The notes under the pieces were generated by a model. It was given only the letters and a program-made list of their open reading frames with translations, ran no database searches and had not been told where the DNA came from. A stretch of DNA of 64,000 nucleotides from Tsukamurella sp. 1534 (GTDB lineage: Bacteria; Actinomycetota; Actinomycetes; Mycobacteriales; Mycobacteriaceae). Positions 32,785-40,859 of this stretch are shown here, piece by piece. Numbering within the stretch: the first letter of the stretch is position 1; each line of letters opens with the position of its first letter. The DNA lies in the NCBI RefSeq assembly GCF_000312385.1, contig NZ_HE997626.1:1456572-1520571 (forward strand), given 5' to 3'. The position numbers and the translations under genes were made by a program.

Positions 32785-33868
32785 GGCGCGGGCCATCCCG
32801 ATGCCGCGCCGGGAGCTCTCCGACGAGGCGGCCCTCCTCATCGCCGCGGGCCACCTGGAGCCCGCCGCCCGCGAGGTGGTGCTCAACCGGTTCGACACCG
32901 AGCGCGCCTTTCCCGACATCGGCGGCTACTCCAAGCTGCGCAGGCTCAGCAGGATCGCCGAGGCGACCGAGCCGGAGCCCCTCGCCGAGGATCTGCCACC
33001 CAACCCTTTCGTGCAGGCCAAGACGGCGGCCGAGGCCCTGCGCGCCGCCGACGCCCGTCGCAAGCTCGCCGGTTTCCGGCACGCGTTCACGCTCAACCGG
33101 CTGTCCTTCGCCGCGGGAGTCCGGGCCGTCCGCCGCGCCCGCAAGGACGCGGTGCACCTCGACCTCGACGAGCGGGACGCCCTCTTCGACGCGCTGTGCC
33201 GGACCCCGCTGCCCCTGACCCCGTCGGCCGCCGCCGTGGCCGCGCGCACCGTCGCCCGGGTGGCCGGGCCCGTGCTGCGGCTCGCTCCGCAGGTCGCCGG
33301 CTGGGTCGACGGCCACGGCGCTCCCGACGAGCGGCTGCTGGTGTTCGAGGACCGGTACGACGTGCTGCTGTTCCTCGCCGGCCTCGTCTACGACAAGGTC
33401 AGCTACTCACGGTCCGTCAGCGCCGGCGATCTCGACGAGCAACTGCTCCAGCTGGACCTGCCCACCGACCTGGTGCAGATCTCCGCCGACGTCGCGCAGA
33501 TGCGGGCCGTGTGGGGGCAGCTCCGCTACGCCCCGGGACTGGCCGACGGTACGCGGTCCGGCGAGCTGGACCGGGTCTGGGAGGAACTGCTGGCGCGCGT
33601 CACCGCCCTCACCCGCGTGGGGGACCTGGTGGACGTGGCCGATTCCAAACGGCCGCGGCGGATGTCGATCGAATCCATCGACCAGCAGATCCACGAGCTG
33701 GTGCTGCGCTCGGGCGAACGCGAGATCTCCACGCAGAGCGCCACCCGCGTGGCGGGGCAGATCCTCGGCGCCCGAGGCGAACTCGGCTCGGCGTCGCGCC
33801 CCGCGCTCCCGGGTAGCGGCCCGGCGGGCCCGCCGCCGGATCAGGCGCGTGACCAGGACGCCAGGTAG
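32729..33868 (+). CDS. Unknown 379-residue cytoplasmic protein
   Basis: I do not recognise this protein. It has no signal peptide; composition is Arg/Ala/Leu-rich and helical. Landmarks are SKLRRLSRIAEATEPEPL near residue 70, LDLDERDALFDALCRTPLPL near 145 and DVADSKRPRRMSIESIDQQI near 310. The tail is Pro/Gly-rich. ATG 32729 is chosen over the in-frame ATG at 32696 because AAAGGGGG precedes it. It overlaps the acyltransferase upstream by 56 bases and the convergent thioesterase by 28 bases at the 3' end. Probably co-transcribed with the acyltransferase. Confidence 0.7.
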   Translation: MTEPDPEVHIDAPVRRWCEARAIPMPRRELSDEAALLIAAGHLEPAAREVVLNRFDTERAFPDIGGYSKLRRLSRIAEATEPEPLAEDLPPNPFVQAKTAAEALRAADARRKLAGFRHAFTLNRLSFAAGVRAVRRARKDAVHLDLDERDALFDALCRTPLPLTPSAAAVAARTVARVAGPVLRLAPQVAGWVDGHGAPDERLLVFEDRYDVLLFLAGLVYDKVSYSRSVSAGDLDEQLLQLDLPTDLVQISADVAQMRAVWGQLRYAPGLADGTRSGELDRVWEELLARVTALTRVGDLVDVADSKRPRRMSIESIDQQIHELVLRSGEREISTQSATRVAGQILGARGELGSASRPALPGSGPAGPPPDQARDQDAR

Positions 33869-34275
33869 CCCTTCTCCTCGTCCGTGAGGCGGCGCAGGCT
33901 GCGCTTCTCGATGTTCACCACGGCCATCTGCGTGGTCGCGAGGATCGCGGGCTTCGACTCCGGTGCCGCGCCGCGCGCCCGCACCTCGTAGCCCAGCGTG
34001 AAATCCACGCTGCGGTTCCCGGCGATGTACATCCCCACCTGGACGGGCGAATCCTCGTGGTACAGCTGGGCCTTGTACTTGATCGCCACATCCGCGATGA
34101 ACGCGCTCTTGATCAGCGGCGCGTACTTCTCACCCGCGGACAGCAGCCACTGGATGCGGGCCTCCTCGAGCAGCGTCACCATACGCGCGTGGTTCACGTG
34201 GCCCAGCGCGTCCATGTCCGACCAGCGCACCGGCACGTGCGCCGTGAACGCGAACTCGTGCTTGCCGAGGGTCAT
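33841..34275 (-). CDS. Acyl-CoA thioesterase, hotdog fold (4HBT-like)
   Basis: A 144-residue thioesterase. VPVRWSDMDALGHVNHARMV is the 4-hydroxybenzoyl-CoA thioesterase signature, with the active Asp near residue 22; LLEEARIQWLL follows as the long helix. Such enzymes hydrolyse acyl-CoA in the cytoplasm. The ATG overlaps the stop of the aminotransferase (ATGA), so the two are coupled. The chain specificity is unknown. Confidence 0.9.
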   Translation of the reverse strand: MTLGKHEFAFTAHVPVRWSDMDALGHVNHARMVTLLEEARIQWLLSAGEKYAPLIKSAFIADVAIKYKAQLYHEDSPVQVGMYIAGNRSVDFTLGYEVRARGAAPESKPAILATTQMAVVNIEKRSLRRLTDEEKGYLASWSRA

Positions 34276-35363
34276 TCCGCCCACCCCTTCGCGAACGCGA
34301 GGAACGCGTCGTTCTCCTCCCGGTTGGTCACCGTGACGCGGACGCCGTCGCCGTCGAACCCGCGGACCAGCAGCCCGGCCTCCGCGGCGTCGGCGGTGAA
34401 CCGGCTCGCGTCGGCGCCCAGCGGCAGCCACACGAAGTTCGACTGCGTCGGCGGAACCTCGTACCCGTTCTCCCGCAACGACTCCCGCACCCGGTTCCGC
34501 TCCACGACCACGGCGTCGGTGCGGGCCAGCAGCTCGTCGCCGGCGTGCAGCGAGGCGATCGCGGCCGCCTGCGCGGGGACGCTCACCGAGAACGGCAGGT
34601 GCACCTTCGTGAGCGCCGCGATGAGCTCGGGGTCCGCGATCGCGTATCCCACCCGGAGCCCCGCGAGGCCGTACGCCTTGGAGAAGGTGCGCAGCGCGAT
34701 CACGTTGCGGTGCCGGGAGATCAGCGCCGCACCGTCGATCCGCTCGCCGGACTCCTCGTTGGGCCGGTGGTACTCGTAGTAGGCCTCGTCGAGGGCCACG
34801 ATCACGTGCGGAGGCACCTTCGCGAGGAACGCCTCCAGCTGCTCCTCCGACACCGTCGTCCCGGTGGGGTTGTTGGGGTTGCAGACGAAGACCAGGCGGG
34901 TGCGGTCCGTGATCGCGGCGGCCATGGCGTCGAGGTCGTGCACGTGGCCGTCGGTGAGCGGCACCTGGACCGGCGTCGCGCCGACGACCCTCGTCACGAT
35001 CGGGTACGCCTCGAAGCTGCGCCACGCGAACACCACCTCGTCGCCCGGGCGGCACGTCACCTGCACCAGGTCCTGGCACAGCGCCACCGAACCGCAGCCC
35101 GCGTGCACGCGGTCCTCGGTGACGCCCGTCAGCTTCGCCAGCTCGGCCCGCAGCGCGACCGCGCCGTTGTCCGGGTAGCGGTTGGCGCTGCGCAGCACGT
35201 CGGAGAGGGCGGCGGCGACGGACGGCAGCGGACCGTCGACGATCTCGTTGGACGCGAGCTTGATCGCCCCCGGCGCAGACCTGCCCGGGACGTACGCGGG
35301 CAGCGCGTCGAGATCCGGGCGGAGGGCGAGCGCGTCGGGACGGGGCTGGTTCTGCGTGGCCAC
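34272..35363 (-). CDS. Histidinol-phosphate/aromatic aminotransferase (HisC2/Pat-like, Rv3772-like)
   Basis: A 363-residue PLP class I/II aminotransferase of the HisC group. IKLASNEIVDGPLPS near residue 35 and NRYPDNGAVALRAELAKL are HisC landmarks, FVCNPNNPTGT is the conserved cofactor segment and LRTFSKAYGLAGLRVGY holds the Schiff-base Lys. Actinobacterial genomes carry a second HisC that acts on phenylpyruvate (Pat); the gene here matches Rv3772. It lies four bases after the double-Lrp regulator on the same strand and before the thioesterase, forming a three-gene operon. Confidence 0.92.
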   Translation of the reverse strand: MATQNQPRPDALALRPDLDALPAYVPGRSAPGAIKLASNEIVDGPLPSVAAALSDVLRSANRYPDNGAVALRAELAKLTGVTEDRVHAGCGSVALCQDLVQVTCRPGDEVVFAWRSFEAYPIVTRVVGATPVQVPLTDGHVHDLDAMAAAITDRTRLVFVCNPNNPTGTTVSEEQLEAFLAKVPPHVIVALDEAYYEYHRPNEESGERIDGAALISRHRNVIALRTFSKAYGLAGLRVGYAIADPELIAALTKVHLPFSVSVPAQAAAIASLHAGDELLARTDAVVVERNRVRESLRENGYEVPPTQSNFVWLPLGADASRFTADAAEAGLLVRGFDGDGVRVTVTNREENDAFLAFAKGWAE

Positions 35364-35367
35364 CCCG

Positions 35368-36312
35368 TCAGGGTAGTCCGACGGTGCGCCCGTCCCCCTC
35401 CGCGGTCCGGGTGCCCGGCGCCCCGTGCGACCAGGGCCCCGCGTCCAGCGACGCGTACGACTCCTTGACGAACCGCAGGTGCGCCCACGTTTCCACGCCG
35501 GCCACGGACGACAGCCCCCGCACGGCGTCGGCCGCGTCGGCCAGCGCGGCGGCCGTCGGCGCGCGGACCGTCGCCAGCAGGTCGAAGGCTCCGGATGTGC
35601 GCGCCAGGAAGGACACCCCGGCCGCGGCCTCCACCTCGGCCGCCGCCTCCGCGGTGTCGCCCCGCACGTGGATGCCCATTCCCATCGCGTGCTCGGAGGC
35701 GCGGCTCACGATCGGCCCGATCCGCACGATCGACTCCTCCACGAGTCGCAGCACCCGCCGCCGCGCCGCGGCCGCGGACAGGCCGGCGGCGTCCCCGAGC
35801 CGCACGTAGGAGGCGCGCCCGTCGTGCTCGAGGGTGCGCAACAGGGCCACGTCGGCCGCGTCGAGCTGCGCCCGGGCGTCCCCGACCGGGCCCACCGCGT
35901 CCCGCAGGATCCGCCGGTAGGCGAGGGCCTCCACCCGCGCCACCCCGGGCAGCCCGCGGATCCGGGCGAGCGCGCCGTCGACCGCGGCGACGGAGCCCGC
36001 GCGGATCTCGGCGGCGATCCCGAACCGGCCGGTGGTGATCGAGACGTAGACGACGTCCGGGAGCGTGGCGAGCGCGAGGGCGACGGGGGTGGCGGCACCG
36101 TCGACCGCGATCCGGGCGTAGCAGATCTCGCCCCGGCCGATCACCGACGGATGGACGACGCCCTGCACCGTGACGCCGCCCGCATCGAGAAGCCGGCGCA
36201 GCCGCGCGGCGACGGTCGCCCGGGTGATGCCGGCGGCCGCAGCGAGATCCCGGTGGCTCATGCGCCCGTCGAGCCCCAAGAGGTCCACGAGCCGCTGATC
36301 GACCTGGTCCAT
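35368..36312 (-). CDS. Double Lrp/AsnC-family regulator
   Basis: A 314-residue protein with two Lrp/AsnC units in tandem. The first HTH is VDQRLVDLLGLDGRMSHRDL through ITRATVAARLRRL (about residues 3-50), followed by its ligand-sensing RAM domain; the second HTH starts LDAADVALLRTLEHDGRAS near residue 155, with its own RAM-like half. GGGAGG lies six bases before ATG 36312. It begins an operon with the aminotransferase and thioesterase, so it probably senses an amino acid and controls that operon and perhaps the divergent NTF2/permease/cyclase genes across the 221-base gap. Confidence 0.88.
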   Translation of the reverse strand: MDQVDQRLVDLLGLDGRMSHRDLAAAAGITRATVAARLRRLLDAGGVTVQGVVHPSVIGRGEICYARIAVDGAATPVALALATLPDVVYVSITTGRFGIAAEIRAGSVAAVDGALARIRGLPGVARVEALAYRRILRDAVGPVGDARAQLDAADVALLRTLEHDGRASYVRLGDAAGLSAAAARRRVLRLVEESIVRIGPIVSRASEHAMGMGIHVRGDTAEAAAEVEAAAGVSFLARTSGAFDLLATVRAPTAAALADAADAVRGLSSVAGVETWAHLRFVKESYASLDAGPWSHGAPGTRTAEGDGRTVGLP

Positions 36313-36533
36313 CGCGCCTCCCGATATTCGGTGCGGGCAGTTTCGGCGTGCCAGTGCACGCAGATCATGCGTGAAGTGGTGCGTGATCGGCCGGATTGGA
36401 CGCGTACGCCTCGTCACTGTCGAGCATATGCGTCACCGGCGCCGGTCGCGGGTATTCGAACTGCTTGCGGACTCGTGTGACCGGGCTTACAGTTGCGCCC
36501 TCAGGCAGAGGAACTGCCAGGTCAGGAGGCGCA

Positions 36534-36929
36534 GTGAACCAGACCATCACCGATTCGGACGTGACGGCCGCAGCGGACCGGATCATCGCGGCCTTCGCTG
36601 CGACGGACACCGAGGCGTACTTCGCCGGCTTCGACCCGCGGGCGACGTTCGTCTTCCACAGCGAACCCCGCACCCTCCGCGACCGCGCCGAGTACGAGCG
36701 GCTCTGGGCGGGCTGGGTGGAGAGCGGCTGGCGCGTGGTCTCCTGCGACAGCTCCGAACGGACCGTCACCGTGGTCGACCGGACCGCGGTGTTCAGCCAC
36801 AGCGTGCGCACCGTGACCGAGGACGCCGACGGCACGCGTACCGAGACCCGCGAACGCGAATCCATCGTGTTCGCCGCCCGCGACGACGGCGCGCTCCTCG
36901 CCGTCCACGAACACCTCTCGGAGGCATGA
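36534..36929 (+). CDS. SnoaL/DUF4440-like (NTF2 fold) protein of a permease operon
   Basis: A 131-residue NTF2-fold protein: VTAAADRIIAAFAATDTEAY, then FAGFDPRATFVFHSEPRTLR, and SIVFAARDDGALLAVHEHLS at the end. AGGAGG is five bases before GTG 36534. The stop overlaps the ATG of the NCS1 permease (ATGA), so it belongs to a three-gene coupled operon with the permease and the cyclase. It may be a small enzyme on the transported substrate. The 221-base gap upstream (36313-36533) shows only promoter-like sequence, with a possible -10 at TTACAG near 36487. Confidence 0.85.
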   Translation: MNQTITDSDVTAAADRIIAAFAATDTEAYFAGFDPRATFVFHSEPRTLRDRAEYERLWAGWVESGWRVVSCDSSERTVTVVDRTAVFSHSVRTVTEDADGTRTETRERESIVFAARDDGALLAVHEHLSEA

Positions 36930-38284
36930 TGCTGCGCTACTACCGCCGCCTCGACGCGCACCTGCACGCCGGTGCCGACGACGGACAGCCCGTGGCGGGC
37001 GATCTCAGCGGGCCCCGGATCGGATTCATCTGGCTCGCCGCCAATCTCGTGGTCACCACCATGCTCACCGGCACGCTGTTCGTGCCGTCGGTGTCGCTCA
37101 CCACCGCGCTGTGGCTCATCGTCGCCGGCACGGTCGTGGGCGCCCTCGTGCTGGTGGCCGTCGGCAACGTCGGCACCCGCACCGGGCTGCCCACCATGGC
37201 CCTCACCCGCGCCTCGTTCGGCGTGCGCGGCAGCCGGATCCCCGTGGCCGCCAACATCGCCGTGCTCATGGGGTGGAGCTGGGTGCAGGCCATGCTCGCC
37301 GGCGTCACCGTCAACCACGTCATCGCGGCGCAGACGGGCTACTCCAACCCCGTGCTGTTCTCGGTGCTCTGCGAGGTGATCGTGGTGTCGCTGGCCATCT
37401 TCGGCCACGCCGGCATCGCCCGTGTCGAGCCGATCCTCGCCGTGGTCATCCTCGCGATCATGGGCTACCTGTTCGCGATGATGCTGGGCGACGGCTACTC
37501 CCGCCTCGACTCCCTGCCGCTCGACCCGGAGGGGCTGAGCGGCCTCGGCATCTTCGACATCGTGGTCGCGACCGCCATCTCCTGGACGGTGCTCTCCGCC
37601 GACATCAACAGGTTCGCCCGCACCTCGCGCGGCGGCGTCGTGGGATCCGGGCTCGGTTACGTCGGGTCGACGGTGGCGGCGATGGCCCTGGGCGCCACCG
37701 CGATCGCCTACCTGTTCGCGCAGGGCAAGAACGTCCCGTCGTTCGACCCGACGGTGATCGTGGACGAGTTCGGCGTGCCCCTGGCGATCGTGGTGTTCTT
37801 CTCCGTGATGGCCACCAACACCATGGCCGTCTACGGCATGGTGACGTCGCTGGTGAACTCCGAACCCGGCCGGATCCGTTTCCTCCCCGCGGCATTGGGG
37901 CTCGGCGTGATCTCCATCGCCGGATCGGCGTGGCTCGCCCTGCTCGACAAGTTCACCGCGTTCCTCACCGCCATCGGCATCGTGTTCATCCCCGTGTTCG
38001 CGATCATCGTCGTGGACTTCTACGTGCTGCGCCGCGGGCGGTACGCGGCCTCGCTCGCCTCCGCGGACTCCCGCGAGTACTGGTACCGCGGAGGCTGGAA
38101 CCCCATCGCCGTCGTGGTGTGGATCGTGGGGGTGGCGTTCTCCTCGGCCATCACGTATCTGTGGGTGAGCCCCGTCGGGGCCACGGTGCCCACGTTCCTC
38201 GTGAGCGCCGGGTTGTACTGGGCGGCGAGCGTCGCCGTCAGCGGACGACGCGAAGGCGAACGGGAGGAGCCGGTGACCGCGTGA
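36926..38284 (+). CDS. NCS1-family permease (cytosine/allantoin-type)
   Basis: A 452-residue symporter with 12 predicted helices. GPRIGFIWLAANLVVTTML, then TGLPTMALTRASFGVRGS and SWTVLSADINRFARTS are NCS1 (codB-like) landmarks, the last being the substrate/cation region of helix 6. It imports a nucleobase-like compound with protons or sodium. It is coupled to the NTF2-like protein upstream and the cyclase downstream through four-base overlaps, so the operon probably imports and opens a cyclic amide; this is inference. Confidence 0.9.
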   Translation: MMLRYYRRLDAHLHAGADDGQPVAGDLSGPRIGFIWLAANLVVTTMLTGTLFVPSVSLTTALWLIVAGTVVGALVLVAVGNVGTRTGLPTMALTRASFGVRGSRIPVAANIAVLMGWSWVQAMLAGVTVNHVIAAQTGYSNPVLFSVLCEVIVVSLAIFGHAGIARVEPILAVVILAIMGYLFAMMLGDGYSRLDSLPLDPEGLSGLGIFDIVVATAISWTVLSADINRFARTSRGGVVGSGLGYVGSTVAAMALGATAIAYLFAQGKNVPSFDPTVIVDEFGVPLAIVVFFSVMATNTMAVYGMVTSLVNSEPGRIRFLPAALGLGVISIAGSAWLALLDKFTAFLTAIGIVFIPVFAIIVVDFYVLRRGRYAASLASADSREYWYRGGWNPIAVVVWIVGVAFSSAITYLWVSPVGATVPTFLVSAGLYWAASVAVSGRREGEREEPVTA

Positions 38285-38904
38285 GCTGGATCGATCTCAC
38301 CCACCCGCTCACGCCCGGGACCGAGTACCCGGGCGACCCGCCCATCGCCGCGGAGCCGGCGCTGACGCTGGACGACGACGGGGTGGCCGTCACGCGGCTG
38401 CTGCTGTCGACGCACAGCGGCACCCACGTCGACGCCCCGTGCCACACCGTGGCCGGAGGGCGGACCGTCGCCGACGTGCCGCCGGAGGAGCTGATCGGAC
38501 CCGCCCGCGTGATCCCCGTCGACGTGGCCGCCGGCGCCGCGATCCGGCCCTCGGATCTCGGGGCGCTCCCCGCGCGGCTCCCGGCGATCGTCCTGATCGC
38601 CACCGGCTGGGACCGCTGGTTCGGGACGGCCCGGTACCGCGAACACTCCGCTCTCGCGCCGGAGGCGGTGGGGGAGTTGTGGGACCGGGGGATGCGGGTG
38701 CTCGGCGTCGACTGCTACAGCCCCGACGCCATCGATTCCGCGACCTTCCCCGTGCACGCCCTCGTGCTCGGGCGGGACGGGCTCATCGTGGAGAACCTGT
38801 GCGGGCTCACGGGCCTGCCCGCCGAGTGCGAGGTGGGGATCCACCCTCTCGCCGTGGGCCCGTTCGACGGTGCGCCGGTCCGCGCGCTCGCCCGGGTGCC
38901 GTGA
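38281..38904 (+). CDS. Cyclase family protein (kynurenine-formamidase-like metal hydrolase)
   Basis: A 207-residue metal-dependent hydrolase. STHSGTHVDAPCH is the HxGTHxDxPxH metal motif of the cyclase/KynB family. Opening WIDLTHPLTPGTEYPGDPP and VLGVDCYSPDAID are also conserved. Members hydrolyse N-formylkynurenine, isatin or creatinine-like compounds. It starts at a GTG overlapping the permease stop (GTGA). The link with an NCS1 transporter suggests that an imported cyclic amide or formamide is its substrate. Confidence 0.9.
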   Translation: MSWIDLTHPLTPGTEYPGDPPIAAEPALTLDDDGVAVTRLLLSTHSGTHVDAPCHTVAGGRTVADVPPEELIGPARVIPVDVAAGAAIRPSDLGALPARLPAIVLIATGWDRWFGTARYREHSALAPEAVGELWDRGMRVLGVDCYSPDAIDSATFPVHALVLGRDGLIVENLCGLTGLPAECEVGIHPLAVGPFDGAPVRALARVP

Positions 38905-38928
38905 GCGGGATCGAGGCGTGGCCTGCGG

Positions 38929-38957
38929 TTTTGTGGGTTGGGAAGGCGTTGTGTAAA
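38929..38957 (+). promoter_or_regulatory. tRNA promoter TTGTGG-N17-TAAAGT
   Basis: A -35 box TTGTGG (38929-38934), a 17-base spacer and TAAAGT (38952-38957) lie upstream of tRNA-Ser(GCT). The same TAAAGT stands before tRNA-Ser(CGA) at 51314. Confidence 0.7.
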
Positions 38958-39016
38958 GTAGCTGCTCGGCGGTTGCGCGTGACCCGTAAGGATCGCTCGC
39001 GCATCGCGTCCGATTT

Positions 39017-39105
39017 GGAGGCGTGCCAGAGCGGCCGAATGGGACTCACTGCTAATGAGTTGTCCGGCCAACACCGGACCGGAGGTTCAAATCCTCTCGC
39101 CTCCG
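39017..39105 (+). tRNA. tRNA-Ser (anticodon GCT)
   Basis: An 89-base class II tRNA. Acceptor GGAGGCG (39017-39023) pairs with CGCCTCC (39098-39104), discriminator G. The anticodon loop CTGCTAA closes on ACTCA/TGAGT, the variable arm is GTCCGGCCAACACCGGAC and the T-arm GAGGTTCAAATCCTC. CCA is not encoded. It is followed 41 bases later by tRNA-Arg, probably in one transcript. Confidence 0.97.
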
Positions 39106-39146
39106 CCACGTCGGTCTTCGGACCGGCGACAATTGAAGATGGGTAT

Positions 39147-39219
39147 GCGCCCGTAGCTCAGTGGATAGAGCATCTGACTACGGATCAGAAGGTCAGGGGT
39201 TCGAATCCCTTCGGGCGCA
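39147..39219 (+). tRNA. tRNA-Arg (anticodon ACG)
   Basis: A 73-base tRNA. Acceptor GCGCCCG (39147-39153) pairs with CGGGCGC (39212-39218), discriminator A. The anticodon loop is CTACGGA within TCTGA/TCAGA; the T-arm is GGGGTTCGAATCCC. A34 would be edited to inosine by TadA, which is encoded at 50817-51281. Confidence 0.97.
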
Positions 39220-39222
39220 CAG

Positions 39223-39260
39223 GACAACACCCGGTCGACATCCGTCGTCCGGGTGTTGTC
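39223..39260 (+). terminator. Terminator after the tRNA pair
   Basis: A perfect 12-bp stem (GACAACACCCGG with CCGGGTGTTGTC) and a 14-base loop start four bases past tRNA-Arg; GTTCTTC follows. It should end the tRNA transcript. Confidence 0.85.
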
Positions 39261-39330
39261 GTTCTTCGTCAACCGCCCGCCGGGTGCCTTTCGCGAGACT
39301 ACCGTCGACGGGGACGAGAGGGGCGTGTGC

Positions 39331-39705
39331 ATGACTGAGCGCGTGGATTCCACCGAGCCGGCGCGGGAGATGCTGCGGCGGCTGTGGGCCAGCAACGGGC
39401 CGCTGCTGATCCATCAGAGCGGCGGCTGCTGCGACGGGTCCGCACCGATGTGCTTCACGGTGGACGAGTTCCGCGTCGGCGATGCCAACGTGCGGCTCGG
39501 CACCGTCGACCTGGGGAACGGCGACGTGGTACCCGTATGGGTCTCCGACGGGGAGGCCCGGGTGTGGGAGAACAGCCGCCTCATCCTGGACCTCGAGCCC
39601 GGCCGCGCCGCCGGCTTCTCGCTGGAGGGCTCCACCGGGCACCGGTTCGTGTCCCGCGTGGAGATCACGGGCGACGGTGCCGCCTGCTCCGTCCCGCAGG
39701 CCTGA
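39331..39705 (+). CDS. DUF779 protein (aldehyde-dehydrogenase-associated)
   Basis: A 124-residue cytoplasmic protein. GPLLIHQSGGCCDGSAPMCF near residue 25 is the hallmark of DUF779, with paired and single cysteines that may bind metal. DUF779 genes usually sit next to an acetaldehyde-type dehydrogenase (Rv0458-Rv0459 in M. tuberculosis, from memory). Here that dehydrogenase is 2.7 kb away on the other strand (42458-43981), past CPBP, muramidase and VapBC genes. ATG 39331 is chosen from GAGAGGGG upstream. Role unknown. Confidence 0.87.
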   Translation: MTERVDSTEPAREMLRRLWASNGPLLIHQSGGCCDGSAPMCFTVDEFRVGDANVRLGTVDLGNGDVVPVWVSDGEARVWENSRLILDLEPGRAAGFSLEGSTGHRFVSRVEITGDGAACSVPQA

Positions 39706-39847
39706 CGGTCAGCGCCACGGCGTCGCCGAGCGCCGAGGGGCGCTATGCGGGCATCAGCCCGGATCGCCCGCGCGAGAGATGGTCTCGCAACCCGTGAGCG
39801 GGTGAACCGATGGTGGGCGCTGGGTGGAGGTCGATCTCGGTTCCGGG

Positions 39848-39853
39848 TAGCGT
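39848..39853 (+). promoter_or_regulatory. -10 hexamer for the CPBP gene
   Basis: TAGCGT ends seven bases before GTG 39861; leaderless layout. Confidence 0.6.
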
Positions 39854-39860
39854 CCCCCTG

Positions 39861-40784
39861 GTGACGCCTCAGGACGTTCGTGCACCCCTGGAATCGGGAA
39901 TGTTGCTCGCCGCGAACCGGACCGGGCCGTTGCTCGGAGTGCTCGTGGTGTTCGTCTGCTTCCTGCTGGGGCAGCTGCCGCCGTCGGTGATCGGCCTCGC
40001 GATCGCCGGCGGTGGGGCGACGCGGATGACGTTCGTCCTCCAGGCCGTGTTCACCGTCGGATTCGCCTGCACGCTCGGACTCCTCGCGCTCTGGGTGCGG
40101 TACCGGGAGGGCCGACGGTTCGCCACGGTCGGCTTCCCCGGCGGCCTGCGCCCGGGCGCGGCGGGCAGCCAGGTGGCGCGGGGCGCGGCCGTCGCCGCGG
40201 CGATGATCGCGCTGCTCGTCCTGGTGAACGTCGCGAGCGGGGCGGCGACGCTCTCCGCACCCGCATGGGGTTCCCTCGTGCCCGTGCTGATCCTGCTGGC
40301 GGGGTTCGCGGTGCAGGGATCGACCGAGGAGGTGCTGACCCGCGGCTTCCTGGTGCAGGCCGTGGCCTGGCGGTGGGGCGTGTGGGCGGCGATCGTCGTC
40401 CAGGCGATGGTGTTCGCGTTCCTGCACGGCGCCAACGGCGACGTCAGCCTGTTCGCCGTCGCGAACCTCCTGATCGTCGCGGTGATGCTGGGCTTCTGGG
40501 CGCTCGCCGAACGCGGCCTGTGGGGCGTGTGCGCGTTCCACGCCGTGTGGAACTGGGGCCTCGCCAACGTGGCCGGCGGCACCGTCTCGAACATCGAGGT
40601 GACCACCTCGCTCACCCGATTCTCGCCGGCCGAGGGCGCGAACGACCTGCTCACCGGCGGCGGATTCGGGCTCGAGGGATCGGCGGTGGCCACCGCGCTG
40701 CTGGGGATCGGGGCGGTCGTCGCGCTCGTCGCCTGGCGGCGCCGGGCATCGTCGGGCACCGCGGACGGACGGCCCGCCGCCTGA
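39861..40784 (+). CDS. CPBP-family intramembrane metalloprotease
   Basis: A 307-residue CAAX-protease/bacteriocin-processing type membrane protein with about eight helices. The catalytic motifs are visible: STEEVLTRGFL (the EExxxR motif), VFAFLHGANGD (FxxxH) and FHAVWNW (HxxxN/B). Actinobacterial CPBP proteins are abundant and mostly uncharacterised, with suggested roles in protein processing or immunity. GTG 39861 is chosen over the frame's first start (39810) because TAGCGT stands seven bases before it. Confidence 0.87.
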   Translation: MTPQDVRAPLESGMLLAANRTGPLLGVLVVFVCFLLGQLPPSVIGLAIAGGGATRMTFVLQAVFTVGFACTLGLLALWVRYREGRRFATVGFPGGLRPGAAGSQVARGAAVAAAMIALLVLVNVASGAATLSAPAWGSLVPVLILLAGFAVQGSTEEVLTRGFLVQAVAWRWGVWAAIVVQAMVFAFLHGANGDVSLFAVANLLIVAVMLGFWALAERGLWGVCAFHAVWNWGLANVAGGTVSNIEVTTSLTRFSPAEGANDLLTGGGFGLEGSAVATALLGIGAVVALVAWRRRASSGTADGRPAA

Positions 40785-40828
40785 CGCACCACCTTCCCGA
40801 GGACGCAAACTCGGTGTGCCCGAGCGGG

Positions 40829-40834
40829 TAGCGT
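40829..40834 (+). promoter_or_regulatory. -10 hexamer before the MEVPR mini-ORF
   Basis: TAGCGT ends seven bases before GTG 40842, the start of a five-codon reading frame that leads into the muramidase gene. Confidence 0.55.
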
Positions 40835-40841
40835 CGCCGGT

Positions 40842-40859
40842 GTGGAGGTGCCGCGGTGA
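40842..40859 (+). CDS. Leaderless five-codon upstream ORF (MEVPR)
   Basis: GTG GAG GTG CCG CGG TGA follows TAGCGT by seven bases, as for leaderless genes. Its TGA overlaps the GTG start of the muramidase at 40856 (GTGA). It may load ribosomes that then restart on the main gene. Coding status is inferred from position only. Confidence 0.45.
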   Translation: MEVPR

